A DNA stretch of 64,000 nucleotides from Streptomyces sp. NBC_00273 (GCF_036178145.1 NZ_CP108067.1:9377001-9441000); one strand, 5' to 3'. Shown: positions 43,192 through 52,640, numbered from the stretch's first letter. Notes: generated by a model not told the origin, from the letters alone. Made by a program: numbers and translations.

Positions 43192-43938
43192 TCAGGCCGC
43201 AGAGCGGTGTCTGCCCGGCGTGTGGCCGAAGACGTTGCGGAACGCGTCGATGAACGCCCCGGTCGTCGACCAGCCGCACCGATGGGCCACGGCCGTCACC
43301 GTCTGCCCCTCCGCCAGCAGGATCAGCGCCTGGTGCAGGCGCAGTTGGGCGCGCCACTGCGAGAAGGACATGCTCATGTCGGAGGCGAACAGGCGGGTCA
43401 GGGTACGCGCGCTCGCCCCCACCTCCCGCCCCAGCGCGTCCAGGGTGCGGCCATCGGCGGGGTCGGCGGTCAGGATCTCGCAGAGCCGGCGCAGCCGTGG
43501 CTCGGTCGGGGAGGGCAGGTGCAGGGGTTGCTGCGGTGAGAGGACCAGCCGATCGAGGAGGACGCCGAGCAGGCGCCGGCGCTCGGGGCCCCGTGATTCC
43601 GGCTCCCGCGTGTAGGCCAGGAGCAACTCCCTCAGCAACCCGTCCACGTTGAGGACCACGGGCCGGTCCGATGCCAGTACCTTGCGGGAGGCCGGGAGGC
43701 CGATCAGGTGCAGGTCGATCGCGCCGTGCGCGCGGTGCGCGTGGACCGTGCCGGCCGGCACCCAGATGGCCCGGTTGGCGGGAGCCACCCACGTGCCGCG
43801 TCCGGTGGTCACGGTGAGGACGCCCCGGGCCGCGTAGACGATCTGGTGGTCGTCGTGCCGGTGCGGGTCGATGTCCGCTCCGGGGGCCATCCACTGGACC
43901 CGGGTCGGCGCGATTGGTTCATGGCGGATTCCACGCAT
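43192..43938 (-). CDS. AraC-family regulator with cupin sensor
   Basis: 248 residues from ATG 43938. An N-terminal AraC-binding cupin (APGADIDPHRHDDHQIVYAA, GTWVAPANRAIWVPAGTVHA) is followed by a C-terminal double helix-turn-helix (LDALGREVGASARTLTRLFA, FSQWRAQLRLHQALILLAEG, VAHRCGWSTTGAFIDAFRNV, FGHTPGRHR). It is divergent from an MFS exporter with ~55 bp between starts, and resembles regulators of fosmidomycin-resistance-like exporters. Confidence 0.95.
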   Translation of the reverse strand: MRGIRHEPIAPTRVQWMAPGADIDPHRHDDHQIVYAARGVLTVTTGRGTWVAPANRAIWVPAGTVHAHRAHGAIDLHLIGLPASRKVLASDRPVVLNVDGLLRELLLAYTREPESRGPERRRLLGVLLDRLVLSPQQPLHLPSPTEPRLRRLCEILTADPADGRTLDALGREVGASARTLTRLFASDMSMSFSQWRAQLRLHQALILLAEGQTVTAVAHRCGWSTTGAFIDAFRNVFGHTPGRHRSAA

Positions 43939-43992
43939 TGATTGGCAGTTTATCGGAAGTGCGACACGAGGCGGGGCCGTGACGATGGCACG

Positions 43993-45261
43993 GTGCCCAC
44001 GAACAAGCCCCAAAGCCTCCGCACTTCCACCCGCCCGCCCCGCAACCGCGCCATCACCCTCCTCGCCGTCGGACACGCATGCGTCGACGTCTACCAGGGC
44101 GCCGTCGCAGCCCTCGTCCCCTTTTTCGTCACCGAACGGGCCTACACCTACGCCGCCGCCTCCGGCATCGTGCTCGCCGCCTCCCTGCTCTCCTCCGTGG
44201 CCCAACCCCTCTTCGGCGCCCTCACCGACCGCAAGCCCCTGCCCTGGCTGCTCCCCGTCAGCACGCTCGTCGGCGGACTCGGCATCGCGCTCAGCGGCCT
44301 CGGCGACTCCTACGCCCTGACCCTGATCTTCGTAGCGGTCTCGGGCCTCGGAGTCGCCGCCTACCACCCCGAATCAGCCCGCATCGCACGTACGGCTTCC
44401 AGGGGCGGCCACACCGCCATGAGCTGGTTCTCCCTCGGCGGCAACCTCGGCTTCGCGTTCTCGCCCGCACTGGTCGCCCTCGTCATCGGCTTCGGCGGCC
44501 TGACCATGTCCCCGCTGCTCCTGCTGCCCGCGCTCGCCGGCAGCGTGCTGTGCCTGCCCGCCCTGCGGATCGTCCAACACGGACAGGACACCACCTCCGG
44601 CACCGCGCACCGCACCCCCGCCCCCACCCCCGCCACGGACGACCGCCGGTCCTTCCTCCGCCTCACCCTCGGCGTGATCTGCCGCTCCGTGGTCTTCATA
44701 GGACTCAGCACCTTCATCTCCCTCCACATGGCCCAGAGCACCGGGTGGGGGCCGACCGCCGGCACCGCGGCCCTCGTGGTCCTCTACTTCGGCGGCGCCA
44801 TCGGCACCGTCCTGGGCGGCCGGCTCGCCGAACGATGGGACCGGGTCACGGTGATCCGCCGCTCCTACCTCCTGACCGTCCTCGCCGTCGCGGGCGTCGC
44901 CCTGACCCCCGGCCCGCTCGGCTACCTCTTCGTCGCGCTCGCCTCCGCCGGCCTCTACGTGCCCTTCTCGCTCCAGGTCACCCTCGCCCAGGACTACCTG
45001 CCCAACCACGTCGGAACGGCCGGCGGCATCACCCTCGGCCTCACCGTCAGCGTCGGCGGCATCGTCGCACCGGCCATCGGACTCCTCGCCGACGCCACCA
45101 GCCTGCGTACCGCCCTCATCCCCCTCATCGCGATGCCCGCCCTGAGCTGGCTCGCCTTCCGGGGCCTGCCCGAACCGGCCGCCACCATTGGGCCGGCCTG
45201 CCCCACCACCCCCGTCGAGCCTTCCGTCGAACCTCCCTCGGAGAAAGCGGAGTCACCATGA
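43993..45261 (+). CDS. MFS transporter, fosmidomycin-resistance (Fsr)-like
   Basis: 422 residues from GTG 43993, downstream of the divergent AraC start. Twelve hydrophobic segments. ITLLAVGHACVDVYQGAVAA, LVPFFVTERAYTYAAASGIV, AQPLFGALTDRK and AYHPESARIARTASRGGHTA are characteristic of the Fsr/YfnC-type branch (AYHPE..R in loop 4). The group exports fosmidomycin-like or other small compounds. The tail after position ~400 is Pro/Glu-rich and cytoplasmic. Likely controlled by the divergent AraC protein. Confidence 0.93.
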   Translation: MPTNKPQSLRTSTRPPRNRAITLLAVGHACVDVYQGAVAALVPFFVTERAYTYAAASGIVLAASLLSSVAQPLFGALTDRKPLPWLLPVSTLVGGLGIALSGLGDSYALTLIFVAVSGLGVAAYHPESARIARTASRGGHTAMSWFSLGGNLGFAFSPALVALVIGFGGLTMSPLLLLPALAGSVLCLPALRIVQHGQDTTSGTAHRTPAPTPATDDRRSFLRLTLGVICRSVVFIGLSTFISLHMAQSTGWGPTAGTAALVVLYFGGAIGTVLGGRLAERWDRVTVIRRSYLLTVLAVAGVALTPGPLGYLFVALASAGLYVPFSLQVTLAQDYLPNHVGTAGGITLGLTVSVGGIVAPAIGLLADATSLRTALIPLIAMPALSWLAFRGLPEPAATIGPACPTTPVEPSVEPPSEKAESP

Positions 45262-45379
45262 CCGTGCCTTCGTTGCTGTGCTGGAGGTGGTGGGGGTGCT
45301 GCGGATGCCGGGGGCGGCTATTGCCCGGTTTCGCATGGGCGGGTCCGGCCGTCCGGGGCGGGGTGCTGGGGGCAGGTGA

Positions 45380-45751
45380 TCAAGCCCTCGAACCGTTTCT
45401 CCGTCTCTTCATCGGACAGGTCACCGCCAATGGCGTGCCACCGTGGGAACCTCGAGGCGAAGGCCAGCCGGATGCAGAAGGCCTCCGACATGTGGGTGAC
45501 CACGGCGAAAGCACCGGTGTCGGCCGGGTCCTCGTACGGGCCGAGTTCAGCTGTCAGACGCCGCAGTACCGGGACTGCAGCCCCTCCTCCAGCCAGCACT
45601 CCCGAACGGCTGCGATGGTGCGCCGTCGCTTCGCCCGGTAGGCGGCCTCCTGCGCCGAGCCCTCCGGCACGCCGACTGCCGTCGCGTTCCTCCGGCACAG
45701 CCGGGCCCTGGCACCGATGTGCTCCAGTCGCGCCTCGGCCGCCCCACCCAC
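45380..45751 (-). pseudogene. Unknown gene split by a frameshift
   Basis: Frame 1 (from ~45751): AAEARLEHIGARARLCRRNA, EGSAQEAAYRAKRRRTIAAV and RECWLEEGLQSRYCGV, stop at ~45554. Frame 2 continues LRRLTAELGPYEDPADTGAF, AVVTHMSEAFCIRLAFASRF, PRWHAIGGDLSDEETEKRFE and GLI. Both have natural composition and abut end to end, so one gene of ~130 residues with a frameshift near 45560 is the simplest reading; two overlapping genes are possible. No family recognised. Confidence 0.45.
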
Positions 45752-46037
45752 GCATTCTCAACAGCAGGGAGGAGGAACGCGAGCAGGACCTGCTCCGTAA
45801 CCTGGACTGAGCACGGAGCCCGCATTCGTGCGACCCCACTGCACAATCCGGCGGCGAAGTCGGCTCCCACGTCATGTTCGGCCCAGCCGATGCCGAGTTC
45901 TGCGAGTGCGGTGAGTTACGCCTGGTCGAGCGTGTTGGGGCGGGCCGTCCTTCCTGCGGCTCGAGGATGGACGAACCTACCCAGGGCGCCTCATGGAACG
46001 AGCCGGGCTGCCCTCGACGAGCAGGACCCTGGCTGCC

Positions 46038-46079
46038 GTCACCCGTCACCCGTCACCCGTCACCCGTCACCCGTCACCC
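46038..46079 (+). repeat. Heptamer tandem repeat (GTCACCC)6
   Basis: Six exact consecutive copies of GTCACCC, followed by a diverged GTCGCCG. Lies in a decayed non-coding region. Confidence 0.95.
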
Positions 46080-46317
46080 GTCGCCGGCCACCGCCGGGGC
46101 CCTCGGGGTGAACTCCAGCAGGGCACTTTCGGCCTGTCGGTGCCCGCTGCCTCACTACCTGCTTGCTTGCCAGGTTCGCCGTCTTCGCGGGCCTGTTATC
46201 TGGCGCGGTGCGCCGGGCCGGCGTCCGCAGCAGATGAGGGGCGCAGCCCGGGCGGACGCGCCCAGCCGGCGGCTGGGCGCGTCGTGCCACTCGGTCGTGC
46301 AGGTGCCGCGGGCCGTC

Positions 46318-46614
46318 TCAGTTACCGATGCCGGAGGTGCCGATGCCTGAGTTGCCGATGCCGTGGCTGCCGACGCCCGTGTTCGCGATGCCCGCGTTGC
46401 CCAGCCCCCAGTTGGCGATGCCAGCGTTTCCGACGCCATTGTTGAAGGCGCCGGCGTTTCCTACGCCGTCGTTGAAGGCACCGGCGTTGCCGACGCCATG
46501 GTTGCCGATGCCCGAGCTGCCCAGGCCGTCGGCGCTGGCCGCGCCGGCGCCGACGGCAGCGAGCATGGCTGCGGTGCCCAGCGCGGTCGCCACACGAAGA
46601 AGAGTCGTACGCAT
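46318..46614 (-). CDS. Secreted protein made of Gly/Asn pentapeptide repeats
   Basis: 98 residues. ATG with AGGAGG 8 nt upstream. Signal peptide (TTLLRVATALGTAAMLAAVG ... ASA) followed, after DGLGS, by 13 contiguous pentapeptides of form x-G-[IVAL]-[GFA]-[NST] (SGIGN, HGVGN, AGAFN, DGVGN, AGIAN, WGLGN ...), ending exactly at the stop. This is the pattern of the mycobacterial PPE-MPTR pentapeptide repeat (Pfam Pentapeptide_2), here as a free-standing small exported protein. No Cys, few charges. Probably a surface or matrix protein; function unknown. Confidence 0.85.
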   Translation of the reverse strand: MRTTLLRVATALGTAAMLAAVGAGAASADGLGSSGIGNHGVGNAGAFNDGVGNAGAFNNGVGNAGIANWGLGNAGIANTGVGSHGIGNSGIGTSGIGN

Positions 46615-47324
46615 CGTTACATACCTCCTGCTTAGTGGATCTTTGCGCTTATGTCCCTAACATGCGGTCAGGTCATATATGGGGAGAAATGCTCGAATCT
46701 GGCGTGCTGTTTAGAGACTTCGCCCGACGGCGCGCGTGGGCCGCAGGTCGACGCCCCGGAGAGTCTGCTCCCCGTTGGGCTGGATGGGGTCGGCTGGCGA
46801 CTGACCGTGATCGACTCTGCCGGGAGTCTCTCTGCCTCTAGGGCTCGCAGACTCGTCAGTTGCTCCGGTCGCGGGCGGTGAGCCGTGGCTGCGCAGCTGG
46901 CCGAAGGTCCCTTTGCGTGGGACGGCGTCGGTCTGGTCGCAAGGTGCGCCATATGCGCGAATCGCAAACGCTAGTGCGAAGAATTCCGCAGAACGGTTGT
47001 TACTTGATCAACTACTCCGGGCGGGTGAGGCGGGGGAAGAGTGCGCCCGGTGGTGCGCCGGAGCACGCCGCGCCGTAGGTGCGGTTCCCAGAGCGGGTGG
47101 GTGTAGCGGTCAGTGAATGTCAGGGGCACGTTCGGGGGGAATGCGTGCAGTACACAGGCGAGTGTGACGGATATGTCCGTGTCCGGTAACCGGCGTCGGT
47201 GGGGCTGCGGCGGGGCCCGTGTCGGGTCGAGAGTGTGGCCAACGGCTCACTCCGAGCCACCCCCGCAACTGCCTCTCCTCGCTGTTTCGGCTGGTGGGGC
47301 ACTGTTCTTGAGGGAGCGTCACCC
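46615..47324. other. Long leader regions, no gene seen
   Basis: About 710 bases between divergent genes. The part next to 46614 is AT-richer than average (46620-46720, with CATATATGG and TTAGGGACAT on the minus strand) and probably contains the promoter of the pentapeptide protein. No coding sequence supported elsewhere. The ribosome binding site AGGGAG for the lamin-tail gene is at about 47310. Confidence 0.5.
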
Positions 47325-47789
47325 ATGTCTTCTGCTTCTTCCTCCGTTCGTCGTATCGCCGCCACGGTCGTGGCTGCCGGCGCGGTCGTCTCTGCGGTCG
47401 CGCTGCCGGCGGCCGCCGCGGATGGTGACCGTCTCCACCAGCGGCCGCGGGTGGAGATCAGCCGGGTCCAGGCCGACAGCCCCGGACGTGACGACCACTC
47501 GAACCGGTCCCTGAACGCGGAGTGGGTGGAGATCACCAACACCACCCGCGACGCCATCAACCTGCGCGGTTGGACGTTGCGTGACAGCGACGGCAACCGC
47601 TACCGCTTCGACAACGTCCGCATCGGTAGCCGGGCCACGATCCGCATCCACACCGGCAACGGCCGCGACACCCGCACCGACCTCTTCCAGGACCGCCGTG
47701 AGTACATCTGGGGCAACCGCGCCGACACCGCCACCCTGCGCGACGACCGCGGCCGCACCGTCGACACCGAAACCTGGGGCCGCCGCTAA
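47325..47789 (+). CDS. Secreted lamin-tail-domain protein
   Basis: 154 residues, ATG with AGGGAG about 9 nt upstream. Signal peptide (SVRRIAATVVAAGAVVSAVA ... AAA) then a single lamin-tail (LTD) domain: VEISRVQADSPGRDDHSNRS, LNAEWVEITNTTRDAINLRG, WTLRDSDGNRYRFDNVRIGS, RATIRIHTGNGRDTRTDLFQ, YIWGNRADTATLRDD, with N.EWVEI.N....INL.GW.L.D as the diagnostic core. In Streptomyces these are small exported proteins of unknown, possibly DNA- or wall-binding, function. Confidence 0.93.
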   Translation: MSSASSSVRRIAATVVAAGAVVSAVALPAAAADGDRLHQRPRVEISRVQADSPGRDDHSNRSLNAEWVEITNTTRDAINLRGWTLRDSDGNRYRFDNVRIGSRATIRIHTGNGRDTRTDLFQDRREYIWGNRADTATLRDDRGRTVDTETWGRR

Positions 47790-48189
47790 CCCCCACCACC
47801 CCGCAGCCCTCACACCTAGCCGGGGATCCTGCGGGACATGACCGCACGGGCCGTCGCCCCACCGGGCGACGGCCCGCACTGCTGCCCTCAACGGAAGGCC
47901 CCCTGCCCGGCTTTGTCCAGGAGATCGGGTTCTGGCCGACGTCGGCCGAGCCGGCGGCTGGTGCACGTCACCGTGCCGTGCCTGGGCGGTCTCTCGCCAC
48001 AAGCAACCGTTGCCGGGATCTCAGCGACTGCGAGTTGCCGTACGTCCATGCGTTGATGGTCGATCAACTTGGTGTGGCAGCCGGTCCTGCGGGAGGACAA
48101 CGACCGGCCCCGCGAGCAGGTAGCCGTCTATGCCCTGGTCATCGACGAAACCCCGCACCGAGCTGGACCGCGAGGCTCGCGGGGTTCCA
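47790..48189. other. Gap with no recognisable gene
   Basis: About 400 bases between convergent genes. CGGGCCGTCGCCCCACCGGGCGACGGCCCG (about 47847-47876) contains an inverted repeat CGGGCCGTCGCCC/GGGCGACGGCCCG that probably terminates the lamin-tail gene. Nothing else is supported. Confidence 0.5.
47847..47876. terminator. Perfect 13-bp hairpin after the lamin-tail gene
   Basis: CGGGCCGTCGCCC (47847-47859), loop CACC, GGGCGACGGCCCG (47864-47876), about 58 bases after the lamin-tail stop and before the convergent gene at 48190. Confidence 0.75.
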
Positions 48190-48897
48190 TCAGGGCCCCT
48201 TTGCACTCTCGCGGGGGTCGGTGGCTGTGATCTGCTCGATGAAGCGACGTACCTGTTCCTCGACTGGCTCTTGCGAGGACACGGACATGACGTGCCGGCG
48301 GTACGTACCGCCTTCGTCGAGCCGGCCGGTGACGAAGTGCATGACCACCTCAGCAGACGCCCCCCGCGCTTGAACACAGATGCCGTGTACGAACGGCTGG
48401 CAGTCCCACCGCTCGTACCAGTCGGTTGCGGCGATCCGGCGGGCCAGTAGACGGGCCGCCGTGTCCACGGGCTCCTCCCAGCTGTGGTCAGCTACGAGCC
48501 GGGCCAGTTCGGCGTCGTACTGCGCGGCGTCGAAGCGGACCTCGGGAGGGACGGGCACCCGGATGTCGTTGGTGTTTTGCCAGCTCACCCACTCGACGTG
48601 ATCGCCACGACGCTGGATGGTGACGAACACTCCTCCACAACAACCGGTTTCGCAGTCGTTGTTCGACAGTTCGACACGGCGGGGTTCGCGAGCGGCCCAC
48701 AGCGGCCACGTCTCCGATGAACCGAGCCACTTCTGCTGGTAGCAGCTTGAGTCGCCGTCCGGATGTATCTCCTCCAGCACGTCCCGGCCGTCGATCAACG
48801 GACGTATGCCCGCCCCCTTCATGAACGCCTGCGGATGCGGAAGGACAGGACGGAGAGCAAGGACGCTTACCGGCGCAACGTGTTCCATGTCGCCCAT
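48190..48897 (-). CDS. Hypothetical soluble protein
   Basis: 235 residues from ATG 48897 (ATG 48888 possible). Natural composition with Cys-rich centre NNDCETGCCGGVFVTIQRRG and DHVEWVSWQNTNDI; C-terminal EEPVDTAARLLARRIAATDW, RWDCQPFVHGICVQARGASA, HFVTGRLDEGGTYRRHVMSV. No signal peptide. It resembles uncharacterised Streptomyces proteins but no family name can be given. CETGCCGG could bind metal. Confidence 0.75.
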   Translation of the reverse strand: MGDMEHVAPVSVLALRPVLPHPQAFMKGAGIRPLIDGRDVLEEIHPDGDSSCYQQKWLGSSETWPLWAAREPRRVELSNNDCETGCCGGVFVTIQRRGDHVEWVSWQNTNDIRVPVPPEVRFDAAQYDAELARLVADHSWEEPVDTAARLLARRIAATDWYERWDCQPFVHGICVQARGASAEVVMHFVTGRLDEGGTYRRHVMSVSSQEPVEEQVRRFIEQITATDPRESAKGP

Positions 48898-49407
48898 GAT
48901 CCCCGCTCGGGAGCGCCAGATGAGATTCCCGTCGGTGAGCCTCGGCCTCACCTCTCTCGACGTAGCTCCAGCCCTGTCTCGCCCGTCCGAGCGCGTCCGT
49001 GTGCACCGGTTGGGGACTGAGCGCAGTGAGCGGGCAACAGCGCGGAGTGGGCGAGAGAAGCGGCGAGCGTCACCGCGGTGTGGCAGCGGGTGAGGCGTTC
49101 CTCCGCGGCTCATCTCCTCGCTGTGCCGCTCACCCGTCCAGCTTGGCGGTAGCAGCCACGGGGCAGCGCCCGGAGGCAGCATCCGGGAGAGGGAACGGAG
49201 CGTGATCTTCAGTGTCCGCAGCGTCGAAGGGCGCGGACAGGGGATCAAGCGCGCCCTATCCGGACCTTAAGGGACAGATAACAGCGCGCCCGTAGCCCCT
49301 CAGAGGCCCGTTCCGGCCGCAAACCGTGCTTAGGGTCACGGGTGTTGACCAAGACACTTTCGATGCTGCCGCTGCACCGGCGGATCGGCTTTACCAAGAG
49401 GTTTCTG
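48898..49407. other. Divergent leader region, no gene seen
   Basis: About 510 bases between divergent genes. Bases 49280-49380 presumably hold the promoter of the CBM2-FN3 gene. No coding sequence supported. Confidence 0.5.
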
Positions 49408-50745
49408 ATGTCCCGAAAGCGAATTGCCCTGGCCTGTGCGGCCGTGGTCGTCGGGGTCTGCTCCGTCGTCATCCCCGTAGCCGCCAACGCGGGAGAGGAA
49501 AAGGACGGCTTCAGCGCCGCCTGCCGTGTCGCGGACCAGGCCACCGTGTGGTGGGCGTCCGGCGAGGTCTCCCTGGCCAACAAGGGAGACCGGCCCGTAC
49601 GCGACTGGACCGCCGAGTTCGACGTGTCGCAGGGGCAAGTCACCCTCGACAACCCCTGGGCGTACGAACTCCGCCAGGCCGGCAAGCACGTCACCATCAA
49701 GCCGATCGCCGACCGCGCCGACGTGGCCGCCAGGGGCAACCAGGCCTTCAAGGTCGGGATCAACCCCGCCGGCAAGGGCATACCCAAGATCACCGGATGC
49801 AAGGTGAACGGCGCGTCGGGCAACGGAAGCGACACCGGCACGAACACGTCCGTCCCCGCAGACGGCGGCTCCTTCGTCAAGGACGACACCGCCGTCCACC
49901 TGATGTGGAAGCCGCCCGCCGGCGGCGCCGAGGTCGTGCGCTACGAGGTCTTCCAGGACGGCAAGCAGGTCAAGACCGTCAAGGACACGATGACGGACAT
50001 CGAGCGCCTGGCCCCCGCCACCCGCTACGCGTTCAAGGTCCGCGCCGTCCGCGCCGACGGCCGCACCAACGGCTTCAGCAAGGACATCGTGCTCACCACC
50101 CTCGCGGCGCCCGGCCAGGACAAGGCGAAGCCGGTCATCCCCGCGGACCTGGAGGCGTCGGCCTCCGGCCCGTACCAGGCCGCCCTGAGCTGGCGAGCGG
50201 CGACCGACGACGTCGCCGTCACTGGCTACCGGATCTACCGCAACGGCGCGAAGGTCCAGGAGGCGGACGCCAAGGCAACCTCGGCCACCGTTTCCGGCCT
50301 CACCGCGAGCACCGCCTACCGCTTCAAGGTCACCGCCGTCGACGCCTCCGGCAAGGAGTCCGACCCGACCCGCGAAGCACAGGTGACGACCACCGCGGCC
50401 CCCGACGGGACCAGCGGCACCGCCACCCCCGGCGACTTCGCCGCCACCACCGCCACCAAGCAGGACGGTGGTGTCACCCAGCACTACCTGAACCTCACCT
50501 GGTCCGTCCCGCAGGGCGTCGGCCAGATCACCACCTACCAGGTCTACCTGAACGGCAAGCCTGCCCAGACCTTCATGTGGGGCACCGGCGACCCGGTGCT
50601 GCCAGTCCCCACGGCGAAGGGCTTGCGCGAGGTGCTCGTCGGCGCCCACCCCGGCGCGACGTACACCGTGAAGATCCGGGCGCGCCTCGGCGACGGTACG
50701 TGGGGCGCGTTCTCCCGCGAGCTGACCGTGAAGACAGGCAGCTGA
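49408..50745 (+). CDS. Secreted CBM2-like protein with three FN3 domains
   Basis: 445 residues from ATG 49408 (AAGAGG upstream). Signal peptide (SRKRIALACAAVVVGVCSVV ... ANA). A CBM2-type domain (~32-135; AACRVADQATVWWASGEVSL, VRDWTAEFDVSQGQVTLDNP, closing Cys in KITGCKVNG) is followed by three fibronectin type III domains (~155-235, ~245-330, ~340-445; VHLMWKPPAGGAEVVRYEVF; AALSWRAATDDVAVTGYRIY; LNLTWSVPQGVGQITTYQVY). No catalytic domain is present. Likely binds cellulose or chitin outside the cell. The LPMO gene follows after 56 bases in the same direction. Confidence 0.88.
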   Translation: MSRKRIALACAAVVVGVCSVVIPVAANAGEEKDGFSAACRVADQATVWWASGEVSLANKGDRPVRDWTAEFDVSQGQVTLDNPWAYELRQAGKHVTIKPIADRADVAARGNQAFKVGINPAGKGIPKITGCKVNGASGNGSDTGTNTSVPADGGSFVKDDTAVHLMWKPPAGGAEVVRYEVFQDGKQVKTVKDTMTDIERLAPATRYAFKVRAVRADGRTNGFSKDIVLTTLAAPGQDKAKPVIPADLEASASGPYQAALSWRAATDDVAVTGYRIYRNGAKVQEADAKATSATVSGLTASTAYRFKVTAVDASGKESDPTREAQVTTTAAPDGTSGTATPGDFAATTATKQDGGVTQHYLNLTWSVPQGVGQITTYQVYLNGKPAQTFMWGTGDPVLPVPTAKGLREVLVGAHPGATYTVKIRARLGDGTWGAFSRELTVKTGS

Positions 50746-50801
50746 CCGGGCGCCCGCCCCCCACGCGCATGACCGACCCCATGACCAGGAGCATCCCCCT
50801 C

Positions 50802-51548
50802 ATGAGTACGACCCGCCCCGCCGCCACGACGTCCCCCGACCCGGCACGGCCCCCGGCCCGCCGCACCGCCCTCCTACGCCTCACCGCACTCGTGGCCCTC
50901 CCCCTCGCCGTGACCACCCTCGGCTCCGCGCCCGCCTCCGCACACGGCTCCACCGCCGACCCGGTCAGCCGCAGCGTGGCCTGCACCAAGAACCCGAAGG
51001 CGAGCGAGGCCTGCCGGCTGGCCCTCGCCCAGAGCCCCGGCATCCCCGGCGACTGGAAGTCGATCGTCCAGGGCCGCGCCATCGACCACAGCACCCCGAC
51101 CTCCTCCCCGCAGCACCGCGCCCGCATACCCGACGGCAAGCTGTGCAGCGCCGGCAACGCACAGTTCTCCGGCCTGGACCTGCCGCGGGACGACTTCCCC
51201 TCGACCACACTGCCCGGCGGCGCCGAGTACGACCTCCGCTACGACATCAGCGCACTGCACAACCCGTACCGCATGGAGATGTACGTCACCAAGGACGGCT
51301 ACGACCCGAAGAAGCCGCTGAAGTGGTCCGACCTGGAGGACACCCCCTTCCTCAGCGCCGACAACACCGCGGCCACAGCGGCTCCTTCGGGCTTCCTCGG
51401 CGCGAAGGCGTTCACGTTCAAGGCGGTGCTCCCCGAAAAGAAGGGCAAGCACCTGATCTACACGATCTGGCACGGGCTGAAGCGGCCCGACGGCTCCTTC
51501 CAGAGCGAGGAGGCCTTCTACTCCTGCTCGGACGTCACCTTCAAGTAG
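50802..51548 (+). CDS. Secreted AA10 lytic polysaccharide monooxygenase
   Basis: 248 residues from ATG 50802 (AGGAG about 11 nt upstream; in-frame ATGs at 50769 and 50781). The signal peptide ends ASA, leaving His48 as the mature N-terminus (HGSTADPVSR), the first ligand of the copper histidine brace. The second His lies in HLIYTIWHG. Also AGNAQFSGLDLPRDDFPSTT and YDLRYDISALHNPYRMEMYV. AA10 enzymes oxidatively cleave chitin or cellulose. It has no binding domain of its own; the CBM2-FN3 protein upstream is a likely operon partner. Confidence 0.95.
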   Translation: MSTTRPAATTSPDPARPPARRTALLRLTALVALPLAVTTLGSAPASAHGSTADPVSRSVACTKNPKASEACRLALAQSPGIPGDWKSIVQGRAIDHSTPTSSPQHRARIPDGKLCSAGNAQFSGLDLPRDDFPSTTLPGGAEYDLRYDISALHNPYRMEMYVTKDGYDPKKPLKWSDLEDTPFLSADNTAATAAPSGFLGAKAFTFKAVLPEKKGKHLIYTIWHGLKRPDGSFQSEEAFYSCSDVTFK

Positions 51549-51570
51549 GCGGACGCCGGCAGGCCCCACA

Positions 51571-51606
51571 CCCCGAGCCCGGGCACCCCCTTCCCCGGGC
51601 TCGGGG
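51571..51606 (+). terminator. 13-bp hairpin after LPMO gene
   Basis: CCCCGAGCCCGGG (51571-51583), 10-nt loop, CCCGGGCTCGGGG (51594-51606), 22 bases after the stop. Confidence 0.85.
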
Positions 51607-51904
51607 GCTCAGCGTGAGCAGGCGTGGCAGCAGCAGCTGAGGACTTCGAAGGCCACGCCACCGAGGTCCTCAGCATCGCTGGCTCGTCCGTGGGTTCGGT
51701 GTTCGGCTGAGAGCCGTCGCCTTCAGTCGGCCTTGGGCCGCCCGGTCGAGGCCAGCGCCGAGGCCGTGCGGCCACCGCCCCACCAAGCCGCGAACGCCGT
51801 CACGAGCGTGCCGAGCTCCACGGCGGCCACCAGTGGTCCTGACATGGCGATGCCCTGGGCGGCGTCCAGGGCTCGGCCTCCGTCCAGACTGGGAGGTCGC
51901 CCAC

Positions 51905-52640
51905 CCCCTGGGCGGAGGCTCTCGACGGCGTACGGATGGCCGGGTTCCGGGACCGTACGGGCAGCAGGCTGGACATGCGGGTGCTGCCGCAGCCCGCGGC
52001 GTGATCGTCGTCATCGCGCTCGGAGCCGGCCCGATCACGATGGAGAGCGCCTCCGGGCACCAGCCACCGGGAGGACTCGTCGCCTTCCTGTCGCCAGGCC
52101 CGGCCCGCATCCGCGGCGAGGGCGTTGCATGCGTCGAGGTGGCGTTGTCACCCGGGCCGCCTACGCCATGCTGGGCGTGTCCCCACTCGAACTGGACCGC
52201 TCCATCACCGGACTCGAGGACCTCTGGGGGCGGCACGCTCGGCTACTGATCGAGCGGCCTCGAACTCACGGACGGATTCCGCAGATGACGGAAGGCCGCC
52301 GGAGCCCCGCCCATGGCGGCCGAGGTCGCCGCGTCCTGGGACGTCATCGTGGCCGGCCGCGGCTGCGGCCGAGTACGGGTCGGTGACCTTGCCGCGTCCT
52401 GCGGATGGAGCCGCAAGCGGCTCTGGGCCAGGCTCAGCGCCCAAGCCGGCCCGATCCCCAGGCGCGCCGCCGTGCTGGTCCGCTTCGACCAGGCCGCTCG
52501 GGCGCTCCGCGCCGGCGCGCGATGTTGCCGTGGCCTGTGGACATGCCGACCAGCCCCATCTTCACCGCGACATCCAGGCCCGCCGGGTGCACGCTCGGTG
52601 GACTGGCCGGCCTGACCGCGTCCACCGAGGCCTGACACAC
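51905..52640 (+). pseudogene. AraC-family regulator, decayed by several frameshifts
   Basis: Pieces in successive frames: DGVRMAGFRDRTGSRLDMRV then LPQPAA (stop), VIVVIALGAGPITMESASGH, AAYAMLGVSPLELDRSITGL then EDLWGRHARLL, RVRVGDLAASCGWSRKRLWA then RLSAQAG, and DVAVACGHADQPHLHRDIQA. Together they follow an AraC regulator with a DUF-type N-domain and C-terminal double helix-turn-helix. At least three frame changes and a missing linker mean it is not functional. Bases 51607-51904 show nothing else. Confidence 0.65.

Larger units (their letters stand above)
45262..46317. other. Decayed region with gene remnants and a heptamer repeat
   Basis: About 1.05 kb with no intact gene. The only coding-like stretches are on the minus strand at 45380-45751 (separate entry). 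A (GTCACCC)6 tandem repeat is at 46038-46079. The remainder is low-complexity in all frames. Confidence 0.5.
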
